A stretch of DNA of 64,000 nucleotides from Papaver somniferum (GCF_003573695.1 NW_020621936.1:12586001-12650000), one strand, 5' to 3'; shown: positions 36,456-48,043, counted from the stretch's first letter. Translations and numbers: made by a program. The notes: generated from the letters alone by a model not told the origin.

Positions 36456-37223
36456 CCAGCCGCACCGTTGTGCCAAAATCATGACAGCCTTTCCTTCACG
36501 TCGTTGGCTACCAAAACGAAGGGTTGCAACAATCAACGACCACCCTTCCATCTAACATGCAGATCTTAGCCGTCCAAGGTCACCAGCTAACACGTGGGAA
36601 TCTTTGTCCCAACGCCAAGCCCTAATTTTGGCCGCGCCCAAACTATGCCAAAACCCTAGTTCTTGGCCACGCATAACCATGTCGGCCATGCTTTCATGCC
36701 GCTTGCTACCAAACGAAGGGTTGTAATAATCAACGGCTACCATTCCTCTCAAGAGGCAAAATCTCGACCGTCGAGGGTCACCACCGAGCTGGCAAGTCTC
36801 CCAAGCTCAACTTGCCAAACAGCAACAACATGCTACATATTTTTCACTAAAACACTCGAGACATCAACACATGTCACAAACTGGGGGATGTTCATTAGGG
36901 TATTGGTTTGGCGGTTTACAGCGTGCGGCGTACATTACGCCCGTTACAAGAAAGTGTCATAAGGATGAGGCGGTTAGTAAATACAAGGAGTAATAGTGAA
37001 ACGTTTCCTTTATTTTGGAAACATCAATTCCAGGCGTTACCCATTACCGTTTCCATCCATTTACTCAAATCGTTTCCAATTCTTACAAGACCAGGGTACG
37101 TTTCGTTGCGACTTTTATAAATAGGTCTCACCTATTTCCACCAAACGAAAAGCTTTTGGTCAGGAACATACAACACTCAGAAATCACCTGTTAGCTTTCC
37201 CATATGTTAGCTTTCACTTTCTG

Positions 37224-37585
37224 ATTGGAACATGCCTTGATGCGGAGACGTGGCTGGCATGGTTTTCCATTGGCACGGTGGCGCGGATGGCATGGTTGGT
37301 ATGCCTTGGCACGGGGACGTGGCTGGCATGGTTTTCCATTGGCACGGTGGCGCATCTGGCATGGTTGGCATGCCTTGGCGCGGAGACGTGGCTGGCATTG
37401 TTTGCCATTGGAACGGTGACGCGGCTGGCATGGTTGGCATGCCTTGGCGCGGAGACGTGGCTGGCATGGTTTTCCATTGGCACGGTGGTGCGGCTGGCAT
37501 GGTTTGCATGCCTTGGCGCGGATACGTGGCCGGCATGGTTTGCCATTGGCACGATGGTGCGGCTGGCATGGTTTGTCATTGGCAC
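37224..37585. repeat. 69-bp tandem array (B units), left LTR
   Basis: About five units; GGCATGCC or its variant recurs at 37298 and 37367 and onward with 69-bp spacing. Core GAGACGTGGCTGGCATGG. Confidence 0.85.
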
Positions 37586-37808
37586 GGTAGTGTGAGAGTT
37601 AGGGTTTGGTATGTACGAAGATGATGTCGGTCAATACTAAGGATTCTGTCGTGGAACATGACACACACATATATATATATAAAGGTACCCTGGTAATTCT
37701 TACGTAGGCATGATGATTGATTCAATAAATGCGCTACTGGTCGTAGCGACGTCATACTAGATGTACTGTTTTACGATTTTAACCATAAGCTAAAAACTAC
37801 CATCAACA

Positions 37809-37821
37809 TTAAGTCCCCTGC
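37809..37821 (-). promoter_or_regulatory. Polypurine tract of Tat-3
   Basis: Minus strand GCAGGGGACTTAA abuts the LTR start TGTTGATGG; matches the tract of Tat-1. Confidence 0.7.
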
Positions 37822-38843
37822 TTAGCTCGGAACATGATCTTTGTTGCGAGGTAAGCATAAGATGGTGACTGGGAAGGACAAAATCAAAATGAGAAGGCGT
37901 GGGAAGATGGCCAAGAAGACCCGGCTAACCTTTTTCGAGAGGTAAGGTGAGTTTGTGATTCTCGTGTTGCGGCCTTGTATAAATTCTACTTGCGGTGTTG
38001 TTGGATAGACCGTGAAATGGTAGAAGCGGTTGCTAGTTGAGATGTAGACTGTCGGCTTGGCTTGGTCACGCGTCATCTTGGCTAGGCTGGGGAACGCGGA
38101 GGTGTTGGTTCAGCGAGTTGTTGGCGTTGGTCGGCTTGGAATGGAGCTGCCAGCGTAATACTGGCTTGGAATGGGCTTGGACGTCGACTTGGTGCGGCAT
38201 GGGTGTTGGCACGGCGTGGTGTGGGCGTTGGCATTGCACGGCATTGGCTTGGCGTAGCGTGAGCGCTGGCTTGTTGTGGACGTGGACTGTTGATACCGTG
38301 AAGCTTTCCATTGAGGGCCTGGTTGCCTCTTTTCTTGTGTATCTCGAATCAGGAAGTCTTTTCCTTTTTTTTTTCAAATTCCGAAAGTGTTATGCCCATA
38401 AAATGGGGCGTTACTACTTCTTCTCATGTTACGTTGCCGGTTTTTCTTCCAAATCTGGGTGCTGGCGGTAGAGAAGCAACAACGCGGGCAAGCGTGTCCC
38501 AAACACGTACTTCCATGTTTTCTCACCAAACCCTAATTATCTCGCACGGCCAGGCATGATACTTTTCCTTATATTTGCTGGTAGAATAGGGTTTAATTGA
38601 GACCTGATGTCACGCCTTAATTCACGGCTAGTAGAAATCTTTCCTTTTCAGGACTTCATCGTTCTGCTGGAAATAAGAGATGATCTTGAATCCTTCATTT
38701 GCACGGGTCATCCTGAAATCGTGTCCATCCACTTTACAGGTATCGTCTCGTATTTTCTCCCAGTTTCCATTTTTTATTCTTTATGTATGTTGCAGGTGTA
38801 GACAGGGTGAAAACTAATCCCCTCTCTGGTTTTCTATCGCATA
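37822..38843. other. Non-coding region upstream of the Tat-3 antisense gene
   Basis: 38040-38290 is a low-complexity TTGGC/CTTGG-rich stretch. 38740-38795 has an intron-like segment (ACAG|GTATCG ... TTGCAG|GTG) that could lie in the 5' leader of the antisense gene. No firm coding exon. Confidence 0.35.
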
Positions 38844-39554
38844 ATGCGATCTTCCAGTAGCAGCCGTATCTCTAACTCTTCGGAGAGAAATTTTGGAATC
38901 GGCGAAAACCAGTTTTCTTCTCATGAGGAGGCGTTAGATAGAATTGAATCTCTGTTCCGTGAAGCTGGCGGAATTATTCAGGACATACGTTTTATCTATC
39001 TAAGAGAAGTGTGGGTGCATATTCATACCTTTTTGGCTTCGATGAACATGGAGGAAGAATGGGAAGGTGACGAAGCATCCCAGTGTGTTAAGAGGCTTCA
39101 GTGCAACAAAATTTCTTCACGGCCCAGTGCTAGGGCGGAATGGTCCGCTCTTTGGTTGAAACAACGGAAGACCGAGCTTGTGAAACTTTTAGGAGAAAGC
39201 CAATGTAACTTCCCTGTCCAAGACGGTGTCATAATCCTCGATTCTGATGCGTATGAATCGGGAAATCCTCCTCGAAAGGTCGCTGAGAAAACCTTCGAGG
39301 AAGATGACATTGTGTTTGATGAAACTGAAGCGACTTTCGGAGTAGACGCTGAAACTGTCGTCGGTGACATTGGGGAAGTCATGGTGGCATATGCTGGGTC
39401 GGTTTTTGAAGCGGATGTCGGGAAGAAGACGAATGATGTTGCTGCTGAAACGGCTTCCTTGTGGGATGTTGAGGTTGCTACTGCTGATGCGGCTTTCGGA
39501 TGGAACCTTTGCTGCCCGAGAGATTGTTGGGGAAAGTGCTTGAAAGAGCTCTGA
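38844..39554 (+). CDS. Antisense extra gene in Tat-3, unrecognised acidic protein
   Basis: Open frame of 236 codons from ATG 38844 to a stop at 39554, on the strand opposite to gag-protease and between the integrase tail and the 3' LTR. The Ser-rich N-terminus (MRSSSSSRISNSSE) is followed by a likely helical block (EEALDRIESLFREAGGIIQD, then WVHIHTFLASM) and a basic-hydrophobic block (ALWLKQRKTELVKLLGESQ). The second half is acidic and Ala/Val-rich. No domain recognised. It has no internal stop, unlike the gag of the same element, which carries several. Codon use and Glu/Asp content look protein-like. The true C-terminus may have been in another frame. Confidence 0.55.
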   Translation: MRSSSSSRISNSSERNFGIGENQFSSHEEALDRIESLFREAGGIIQDIRFIYLREVWVHIHTFLASMNMEEEWEGDEASQCVKRLQCNKISSRPSARAEWSALWLKQRKTELVKLLGESQCNFPVQDGVIILDSDAYESGNPPRKVAEKTFEEDDIVFDETEATFGVDAETVVGDIGEVMVAYAGSVFEADVGKKTNDVAAETASLWDVEVATADAAFGWNLCCPRDCWGKCLKEL

Positions 39555-40099
39555 CCGAGGCATTGGCAACTCGCGCATCAGATTTCAATGACTAGCTTCT
39601 CCTTTTTATTGTTTCTATTTGTTGCGTAGTCGTCATGATGCTTTATAGACTCATCTTTACCTTTTTTGTATTCGTGGCGAAATTAGGGTTTCGCAAATTA
39701 GTATCCCGCTTGTGGTTTCTCATCTTTGAATAAAACTTCTTATTGGAAAGACCCAAATATTCCATTAGAATAGGTTGTTCGACTTTCCATGTCCTTACAA
39801 TATTCCCTTCAGAGCTTTGAATAATTGAATAAGGTATTTCCGGCATAGTTTCGGCTTTTCTGGTTGTGATTTGATGGTTAATGGTTTCTCGATGATTTGG
39901 GATTTATTTGGTATGTTCTTTTTTCTCAGATTCGGAAGACTCATTTGGAAGGAAAGGTATGCTTTTAATAAAAAATGAAATCCTAACGAAGAATGCAAAT
40001 GGTGCATTCATCTCGGGGGGATACAAATATTGAGTGGAAAGAGAAGTTGCTGAAGAAAATACTAAAGGAAGAGTGCTGAAGAGAAAGTAGTACAACGTT
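39555..40099. other. Spacer between antisense gene and integrase tail
   Basis: AT-rich sequence, no supported gene. Confidence 0.4.
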
Positions 40100-40414
40100 T
40101 TAGGCACTAAAAGGCTTGAGCCATCGCGAGTGAACTATCACGCCTTCCATATTGTCTGTGTTGATGAGATTGCAATAACCACCCAGAAGGACTTCTGCCA
40201 CCAGATATGGCTCGTCTTCTTTTTCTTCGGGTAAATTGGTTCGAACATATATCTTCACTGTCATCTTTCCAACTTGAAACGAGGTCGCTTTGACCACTAT
40301 ATCTCCGATTTGAAACGAGTTCGGGTGTTGTGTAACCGCTTGAATCTTGGTCTCATCAGTTTCGACTGCAGCTTCCAAGTTCTTCGCGAAGCGCTTGAAT
40401 GGCCAACGCCCCAC
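40100..40414 (-). pseudogene. Integrase C-terminal tail of Tat-3
   Basis: Contains SFQIGDIVVKATSFQVGK and, at the end, VAEVLLGGYCNLI...HSRWLKPFSA. This is the last beta-barrel-like part of a Tat integrase; compare GYCRILDI...DKWLKAYYA at the end of Tat-4 pol. The catalytic core, RT and RNase H that should precede it are missing, and the frame differs from protease. It shows that pol was removed by an internal deletion rather than never present. Confidence 0.6.
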
Positions 40415-42993
40415 TCACATCTCTTGACAGCGTCTGTGCCGGTAATCGTACTGAGTCCCCATGATGGGATATGAGAATAAATGACTGGTTGTAGACAAGA
40501 TCGTTCGACCAGACTTACTTGCGTTTGGAACCTATGAGTTAGCGCCAACGGGCTTTCTCCGGGTGATCGAGTTCCGTTGGTAAGTCGTTGATACGGCAGC
40601 GGGTTGGACGGTTTGTTGGAGATTCTTTCGGGTGTCGACATTGGCAGAGGGGGTGCTCCTAGTTTTGCTTTGTTGTCGAGTACCCACGAGCGCCCCAAAA
40701 TCATGTCGTAACTTAGTTCTTTGACAATGTGTAACTTGGTATGCGTTATAGCGTCTCCCATCTTGATCTCGAGGTTAACGTATCCGTACGCGTTCAAGGC
40801 TTCCCCTTCCGGGTTCTTTAATACGGACGGGGAATGGGTAGCCTCTTGCTTCAAAATTCCCGCAGCTTTTAGAGCTTTGAAGGTAACGATGTTGAAGTCA
40901 GAGGCTGCGTCGATTAGTGTGTTGCCGAATTCAATGCCTCTTAAATAGGACGTGGTCAGCAATATCCAGTTGTGTTTTTCAGTAACGCTTTCTTAGAGAG
41001 TTTGGGCTATTGGCGCGGCTTCCGTAATAGGAAAAAGTCGTTTGCCCGACACGACACGATTGAGAGTCGTGATGATATCTTGACGCTGCGCCTTGGAAAG
41101 GTAGAGAATTTCTCATATATGCTGCATCATGGATTGTACAGTCTCATGCACGGAGTCCCCAGAGACACCACAATTCCTCACCGGAAGTGGATCTCTATGC
41201 ACTCCCTCGTTCCCCAGCTGAAGTTCTCCTGCTTCTACCTTTTCCTTGAAGATATGCTTTAGTCTATTGCAATCACTGGTTGGGTGATGAACAAATCTGT
41301 GATAGTGGCAGTATTTGGGCTTTGCCATCTCGGCCTCGGTCGGTGGGCGCCTAGGAGATGGTAGTCTGATAACATCATCTTGAATCCATGCCTCTAAGAG
41401 TTCGATCACCTCCTCGATGGGAAATGGAAAATCCAAAACATTTTCTTCAGCTTCGTGATGAGGCATGGGAGCTTTAGCGGAGGCCCTCCGTGGCGGAGCC
41501 GCTCGTCGTGCTAGCGCCGCGCGTTTGGGCTGCTGGTCCGCAGCTGAGGCCTTCCTTTTCCCTCCCTCGTCTACTACGCTCACATAGGAGGTACCAGCGT
41601 TGTACTTCTTGTTGACGAGACGTCTACTCCGGCGAATTTCGCGCACGTCTTCGGCTCGGGTTGGTCTAGCTCTTTCTAATAATGCTGGCGCTGTCGTGGA
41701 TGATCGCTTGTCAGCTTCATGGAGTTCAGAGAATGTCTAGAAACGCAGGGTCTCTAGCAAGGCGCGGTAAATGGGAGCCATACCGTTGATGCAGGAATTC
41801 ACCAACTACTGCTCGGTCACGTTTGGGTCATGACAGTCTAGTGCTTGAACCCTGAATATCTTGACGAAATCATTTGGATGTTCGTTGTCTCGTTGGTACA
41901 TCCTTCCTAGGTCCGAGAAGGTAACTTGCTCAGACACGAAGAAGTACTTCTTGTAAAATTCGGTAACCATATCACCCCAGTTGGGGATGCTGTTTGGCGC
42001 GATGCTGTTATACCACGTGTATGTTCTTCCGGTAAGCGATTTCGAAAGCTCCGTCAGACGAAGAACGTGATTGTATTCGTGTTTTCCTAGGGATTCCAGG
42101 AATCGAGAGATATGCTCACGTGCATTTCCGGTGTCGTCGTACATATGGAATTGAGGATAGGAATACCCTCTTGGAAGAGGAATTCTTTGTATTTCATGTG
42201 GTTAAGGGGGTTGATGTTGATGCTGATGCATGTCTATTTCATCACTTTTGATTCGGTTCCGAAGAAGTTGCTCCAAATCCTCTCGTGTGAAAAAATTGGA
42301 AGGCTAATTTCTCTCCAATAGGGTTCTGGTACGAATGTCTTCGTCCGCGGAGATGCTCTTTGCTGAGGTGTCGGCGCCAGAGGTGTTGGAGGCGTTTCCC
42401 ATCGGCTCTGGATGGCGTGACTCCTGTGGTAGTCTTTCTTCCAAGGATTTGAGAAAGACGAGTACTTCTTTCTGAGTCGAGACCATGTCCGTCTGGGCTC
42501 TAGCAATAACCTCATGTCGTTCCATCAAATCAGCGATAGTGATATAGGGTCGGCTCCCTCTGGCTCCTCCGTTTTCTCGTCCCGTTGGTGGGGTAACTGG
42601 AGTCCTAGTGGCGGTTGGAGGTTCCACGCTTGACGAAGCATTAGGGGTGGTAGCGGCAGCTCTGGCCCTGGTGACTGGCGGTGTAACGCCCGAAGGAGCG
42701 TTTTCGGTGTTTCCGGGATTAGCAGGTTGCACAGAAACATTAGAGGCGGCAACGGCTCTGGCCCTGGTGATTGGTGGTGTAACACCTGAAGGAGTGCTTT
42801 CGGTGCCGCTGGGATCAGTAGGTGGTGTAGTGATGCCGCTGGAAGAAGCGTTAACACCAGGGACATATTTCGCGTTGGTGTTCTCGGAGCTTGCACCTGA
42901 TCCGGATCTGAGTTCCACCATGTTGAAGTTGGAATTGAAAGGTGATACTGGAAATTCGAAATCGATATTGCAACCGAGAGATTGCTCTCCCAC
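40297..42993 (-). pseudogene. gag-protease of Tat-3
   Basis: One frame of 899 codons from ATG 42993 (MGEQSLGCN) to 40297, interrupted only by nonsense codons (for example at 42304, 41806 and 41113) with no frameshift. The N-terminus is Pro/Thr/Ser-rich with near-repeats of SGVTPPITRARA. The capsid region is at 42144-41806 (LTGRTYTWYNSIAP). A zinc-knuckle-like motif YCHYHRFVHHPTSDC lies at about 41300. The protease part LIDAASDFNIVTFKAL has DAA where D-T/S-G is expected, so the active site is altered. It ends after MILGRSWVLD and a divergent tail. Decay is mostly by point mutation. Confidence 0.8.
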
Positions 42994-43003
42994 TGTGGTT
43001 GCA
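42985..43003 (-). promoter_or_regulatory. Primer binding site of Tat-3 (decayed)
   Basis: Minus strand TTTGCAACCACAGTGGGAG lines up with TTGGCGACCACAGTGGGAG of Tat-5; two changes in the first six bases. It overlaps the gag start. Confidence 0.6.
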
Positions 43004-43373
43004 AATTGTTTGAGAGTGAAAACGGTTTCTGCTGATTTCGATAATTTCGCGTGAGTGGGTGAGAAACGAGTCTAAACCCTAAACAATGTACTTCAAGGGA
43101 GTTCTTTAGATTCGAGATATCAATCTGTACAAATCCGGCCTAAACCAAGAAATGGTCGTTCCATACTTGCTTCGGTCACAAAGTGAAGGAGAAGGGTTGG
43201 TTTTGGGGTGGGAAGCGAAGAGAGTGTTGAGACCAGAATAGTTGATTCTGGAAGAGTAGTTATTTGACTTGTATCAGAAATTTAAAGCTAACATATGGGA
43301 AAGCTAACAAGTGATTTCTAAGTGTTGTATGCTCCTGACCAAAACTTGTTCTTTGGTGGAAATAGGTAAGACC

Positions 43374-43381
43374 TATTTATA
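43374..43381 (-). promoter_or_regulatory. TATA box in Tat-3 5' LTR
   Basis: TATAAATA on the minus strand; implies U5 plus R of about 0.34 kb. Confidence 0.65.
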
Positions 43382-44082
43382 CAAGTCCAAGTGAAACGTA
43401 CTATGGTCTCGTAAGAAATAGAAACAGATGAGTAAATGGGAGGAGGTGGTAACAGGTAACGCCTGGAATTGATGTTCCATAATGAAGGAAAGTGTTTCAC
43501 CATTACTCCCTGTATTTACTAACCGCCTAATTCTTATGACACTGTCTTTTAACGAGCGTAGTGTACGCCGCACGCTGTAAACCGCCAAACCAGTACCCCA
43601 ATAAGCATCCCCCATTTTGTGACATGCATTGATGTCTCGAGTGTTTTCGTGGAATACATGTAGCATGTTGTTGCTGTTTGGAAAGTTTAGCTTGGGAGAC
43701 TTGTCGGCTCGGTGGTGACCCTCGACGGTCGAGATTTTGCATCTTGAGAGGAAGGGTGGTCGTTGATTATTGCAACCCTTCGTTTAGTATCCATCGGCAT
43801 GAAAGCATGGCCTACATGGCTTTGACATGGTTAGGCGTGGCCAAGCTAGGATTTTGGCATAGTTTAGGCGCGACCAAGAACTAGGATTTTGGCATAGTTT
43901 GGAGGCGGCCAAAATTAGAGCTTGGCGTTGGACCAAAGGTTTCCATGCGTTAGCTGGTGACCTTGGACGGCTAAGATCTACATCTTATATGGAAGGGTGG
44001 CCGTTGATTGTCGTAACCCTTCGTTTTGGCAGCCAATGGTCGTGTAGGAAAGGCTGGCATGATTTTGACACAACGGTGCGGC

Positions 44083-44626
44083 TGGAATGGTTGGCATGCC
44101 TTGGCGCGGAGGTATGGATGACACGGCATGCCATTGGTACATGTGGCATGATTCGCATTCCTTGGCGCGGAAAGGTTGCACGGCATGCCATTGACACATG
44201 CGGCATGGTTGGCATGCCTTGGCGCGGAAAGGTGGCTTGCACGGCATGCCATTGGCACATGTGGCATGGTTGGCCTGCCTTGGCGCAGAACGGTGGCTGG
44301 CACGACATGTCATTGGCACATGTGGCATGGTTGGAATGCCTTGGCGTGGAACGATGACTATCACGGCTTGCCATTGGCACATGTGGCATGGTTGGCATGC
44401 CTTAGCGCGGAAAGGTGGCTGACACGGCATGTCATTGGCTCATGTGTCATTGTTGGCATGCCTTGGCGCGGAACGGTGGCTGGCACGGCATGCCATTGGC
44501 ACATCTGGCATGGTTGGCGTGCCTTGGCGTGGAACGGTGGCTGGCACGGCATGCATTGGCACATGCGGCATGGTTGCACGACATGCCATTGGCACATGCG
44601 GCATGGTTGGCATGCCTTGGCATGGT
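44083..44626. repeat. 61-bp tandem array (A units), right LTR
   Basis: About nine units; GGCGCGG-type cores at 44221, 44282, 44343, 44405, 44465 and 44526. The array contains nested palindromes GGCATGCC. Confidence 0.9.
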
Positions 44627-45239
44627 TTAGGCGCGGCCAAAAACTAGGGTTTTGGCATAGTTTGGGTGCGTCCAAAATTAGCGTTTTGGCGTTGGACAAA
44701 AGGTTACCATGCGTTGGCTGGCGACCTTGGACGGCTAAGATCTGCATCTCAGATGGAAGGGTGGTCGTTAATTGTTGCAACCCTTCGTTTTGGTCAGCCA
44801 GCGGCATGTAGTAGAGCCGGCATGGCTTTGGCACGATTTAGGCGTGGCCAAGCTAGGATTTTGGCATAGTCTAGGCGCGGCCAAAAAACTAGGGTTTTGG
44901 TATAGCTTGGGCGCGACCAAATTAGGGCTTGGCGTTGGGCCAAAGGTTACCACGCGTCGGCTGGCGACCTCGGATGGCTAAGATCTGCATCTCAGGTGGA
45001 AGGGTGGCCGTTGATTGTTGCAACCCTTCGTTTTGCCAGCCAGCGGCATGGTTTAGGGCCGGCATGGTTTGGCATAGTTTAGGCGCAGCCAAAATTAGGG
45101 CTTGAAGTTGGGTCAAAGGTTACCACGCGTCGGCTGGCGACCTTGGAAGGATAAGATCTGCATCTCAGATGGATGGGAGGTCGTTGATTGTTTCAACCCT
45201 TCGTTTTGGCAGCCGGCGTTGTGCATGGCAAGTTGGGAC

Positions 45240-45672
45240 GGCTGGTATGGTCGGCATGCCTCAACGAGGAGATGCGTCTGGCGCGGCATGCCATTGGCAC
45301 ATGTTGCATGGTTGGCACGGCATGCCATTGGCACATGTGGTGCGGCTGGCATGGCATGCCTTGGCACGGAGATGTGGCTGGCACGACGTGCTATTGGCAC
45401 ATGTGGTGCGGCTGGTATGGTTGGCATGCCTTGGAGCAGAGACGTGGATGGCATGGTTTTCCATTGGCACGGTGGCGCGGCTGGCATGGTTGGCATGCCT
45501 TGGAGCGGAGACGTGGATGGCATGGTTTGTCATTGGCACGGTGGTGCGGCTGACATGGTTGGCATGCGTTTTCGCGGAGACGCGGCTGGCATGGTTTGCC
45601 ATTGACACGGTGGTGCGTCTGGCATGGTTGGCATGCCTTGGTGTGGAGACGTGGATGGCATGGTTTGTCATT
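45240..45672. repeat. 69-bp tandem array (B units), right LTR
   Basis: About six units; GGCATGCC at 45423, 45492, 45561 and 45630, exactly 69 bp apart. Confidence 0.9.
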
Positions 45673-45884
45673 GGCACGGTAGTGTGAGAATTAGGGTTTG
45701 GTGTGTACGAAGATGATGTCGGTCAATACTAAGGGTTCTGCCGTGGAACATGACACACACACACATATATATAAAGGTATCCTGGTAATTCTTACGTAGG
45801 CATGATGATTGATTCAATAAATGCGCTACTGGTCGTAGTGACGTCATAATAGATGTACGGTTTTAGGATTTTAACTGCTAAGAA

Positions 45885-48043
45885 TATTAAATTAGGGAAA
45901 ATCGTGGGATCAGGCCCAAGCCGGCCGGCCATGCCTTAGTTGTTCTCACACGTCCCTTTATTTTATTATTATTATTATTTTAAGTTTCCTTGATCCCATG
46001 AAACTCCTTGATTTCATGGTATTTTTCTAAAATTATGAAAATTCCTTCAAATCATGAAAATAATACACAGAAATTACATAAAATTAGGGAAACTTGTGGG
46101 ACCGGGCCCAAGCTGGTCGGCCATGCCCTGGCCGGTCCCACACCCCTTATTTTATTATTTTAAATATTATTTGCTTCCTTGATCCCATGGAAACTCCTTC
46201 ACTTTAAGGAAACTCCTTAATTTCAACAAATTCCTTGATTTCATGATATTTTTATAAAATCATGAAAAATAATATAAAATTAGGAAAAAGCACCATGGGA
46301 CCGTGGTCACTGGCCGGCCGGCCATGCCTTGGATTCAGCGGTCCCGCGCTTCATCATTCCTTCATTTTAAAATTATTTTCCTTCATCTCATGAAGTTTCC
46401 TCAGTTTCAGCAAAACCCTGATTTTGTCATATTTTCTCAAATGGTTGCTCAAACGCACGCCAGAAAATATCAAAATTCTCAGGACTGAGACATGGACGTT
46501 TTGACGACGAGAGCATATTACTTTGATCGACCAAGGTTGTCTCTTTGGCTCGCAATGAGACGGTCCCACGTATTTTCATGGTTTGACCTAATTTGCGCAA
46601 TTGCACGTATTAGGTCCAAAACTCTTCCAAATAATTTTGGAATTTTCATAGAGTGATCGTCATTCGATCCTGTGACCACCCAGGGCCGGTTTCATGACCC
46701 CTTGGTCGGTCTCTCACCTCCTAATAATTAATTAGGTTTTATCACCTAAAGCTCAGACGAGCATTATATAAAAAATGATTGAACCAGCATTTGATCATCC
46801 TTTCACCAACTCTTCAAGAGATCTTGGTATTTGCTCACACGAGCATATGGGCGCTACATGGCCGACCCATGGTCCCATGTAGCCGTTCCCTCCTTCATTC
46901 CATGGTTAAATTTTTAATAAACCATCGATTGGTCATCAATTGATCAAATTAGGGTTCTGAGTCCAAGGATCATAATTCCATATTCGAACGCTAATAATTT
47001 TACGACGATCTCATGATCACCATTTTATTATACTCGGTTCAACTACCAATATTCTAATTAATGTTTTATTTCGGTCACACTACCAATAATTCATCAGATG
47101 AGCAACACTTGCTCAGATGAGCAATATTATCTCAAACCAAGGAATATTGGTTCAACTATCAATATTCAACAATTCATCGAATGAGCAATACTTGCTCCCC
47201 TCAACGTGAAAATTATACCTCTGCCTCAATAGACACGTTCAATTCATGAGTCTCAGAGCATTTTGCAAAATCATGTTCAACTCAGCAAATACATGGACTC
47301 ATCGTCCCATGAAGTCAGCAACTGACTAACTAAATACACGTCTGCCTTGCAGACTCCATAACCACGAGACATCAATCGTGTCACATGGGGGATATTAACT
47401 AGGGTTTTGGTCTGGCGGTCTACGGAACGCGTGTTCATACACACGATGAGAATGTGAGCAAGTCGTGCAATCATTTGAAGGAGTTAACAAAGTAGTGGAT
47501 GGAAAATCGACCAAGTCTCTGCACGATGAGCAACAGGTTTCAAACACGATTTCCATTTCCCCACTCTTTGATTCCATCAACTGTCACACTTCATGGGATC
47601 ATGGTGTTTACAATTCCAGCAATATAAATAAGTCTTTGAAATCATGATTGAAACAACAAGAATCTCACGTCAAACAGACAACACGAGATTAACAACTCAA
47701 CATCTGAACAATTACTCTCAACAGAGAAAATTCAATCATTCAGAACTTATCTTATTCAGAATACACAACACACCTACAATCTTTGATTACCATTGATTCC
47801 ACACATTTCTCAGCTTCCCTCCTACAAATCGACACATCCTCTCTTGTGACCGAATTTACTCTGGAACGGCCATTGTCTTGGTTTAGGCCGGAGTACTACA
47901 GATTGATCTCTCGAATTCAAAGCACTCTCTTTTTGCAGTGCATCTGTGTGAGGGTGAACATTTCGCTCGGTTAAAGGAGTCTCCTCTGTACGGTCGTCTC
48001 CTCAATTCCGTAAAAACCAGCAAATCGTTTTGCCCCATCTACA
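45885..48043 (+). repeat. Tat-4 5' LTR, 5'-truncated
   Basis: Aligns with the Tat-1 LTR from about 10258 to its end. Begins inside the GC-module region; about 1.1 kb of the LTR start is absent. Ends CCATCTACA. Confidence 0.85.
47623..47632 (+). promoter_or_regulatory. TATA box of Tat-4 LTR
   Basis: TATAAATAAG, conserved with 11987 and 59993. Confidence 0.65.

Larger units (their letters stand above)
34729..37221 (+). repeat. Inverted partial Tat-3 LTR nested in the left LTR
   Basis: Starts at the exact LTR terminus (TGTTAATGG), then reads the LTR tail, 69-bp units (34876-35290), spacer, 61-bp units (35957-36455), promoter region with TATAAATAGG at 37116-37125. It stops at the equivalent of 33149, lacking the last 265 bp. 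Probably a solo LTR or truncated element inserted in opposite orientation. Confidence 0.75.
32882..37808 (-). repeat. Tat-3 3' LTR containing an inverted LTR copy
   Basis: 4.9 kb instead of the 2.87 kb of the other LTR. The left part (32882-34728) and right part (37222-37808) are in element orientation. 34729-37221 is the same LTR in reverse, beginning exactly at its terminal TGTTAATGG. About 0.3-0.4 kb of the host LTR is missing at the insertion. Confidence 0.8.
32882..45879 (-). mobile_element. Tat-3: gag-protease-only Tat element with satellite LTRs
   Basis: Minus-strand Ty3/gypsy element. Left (3') LTR 32882-37808, right (5') LTR 43007 to about 45879, PBS, gag, protease, a short integrase C-terminal tail, an antisense gene and a polypurine tract. 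LTR ends on the minus strand are TGTTGATGG...CTCAAACA. RT, RNase H and the integrase core are absent. The right LTR lacks its last tens of bases where it is fused to the truncated Tat-4 LTR, so the target duplication cannot be tested (left flank GTGAT). Confidence 0.8.
43007..45879 (-). repeat. Tat-3 5' LTR (right end truncated)
   Basis: Starts TGTTTGAGAGTG at 43007. Carries the TATA box at 43374, 61-bp units at 44083-44626, and 69-bp units at 45240-45672. Several copies of a 200-bp module contain GGCTAAGATCTGCATCTCAG (43968, 44728, 44970, 45147). The end CCATCAACA seen at 37808 is missing. Confidence 0.8.

Noticed and set aside
33862..37624. Long open frames rich in MPTMPHVPMACRASH- or GMVGMPWRG-type repeats on both strands
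   Set aside because: They are translations of the 61- and 69-bp tandem arrays, whose lack of stops in several frames on both strands follows from GC-rich repetition. No start context, no domain.
42608..43054. Plus-strand frame of 148 codons rich in Ala, Val and Gly
   Set aside because: It is the antisense shadow of the Pro/Thr/Ser-rich Gag N-terminus on the minus strand.
43899..45687. Similar long repeat-encoded frames in the right Tat-3 LTR
   Set aside because: Same cause: tandem repeats inside an LTR, not a gene.
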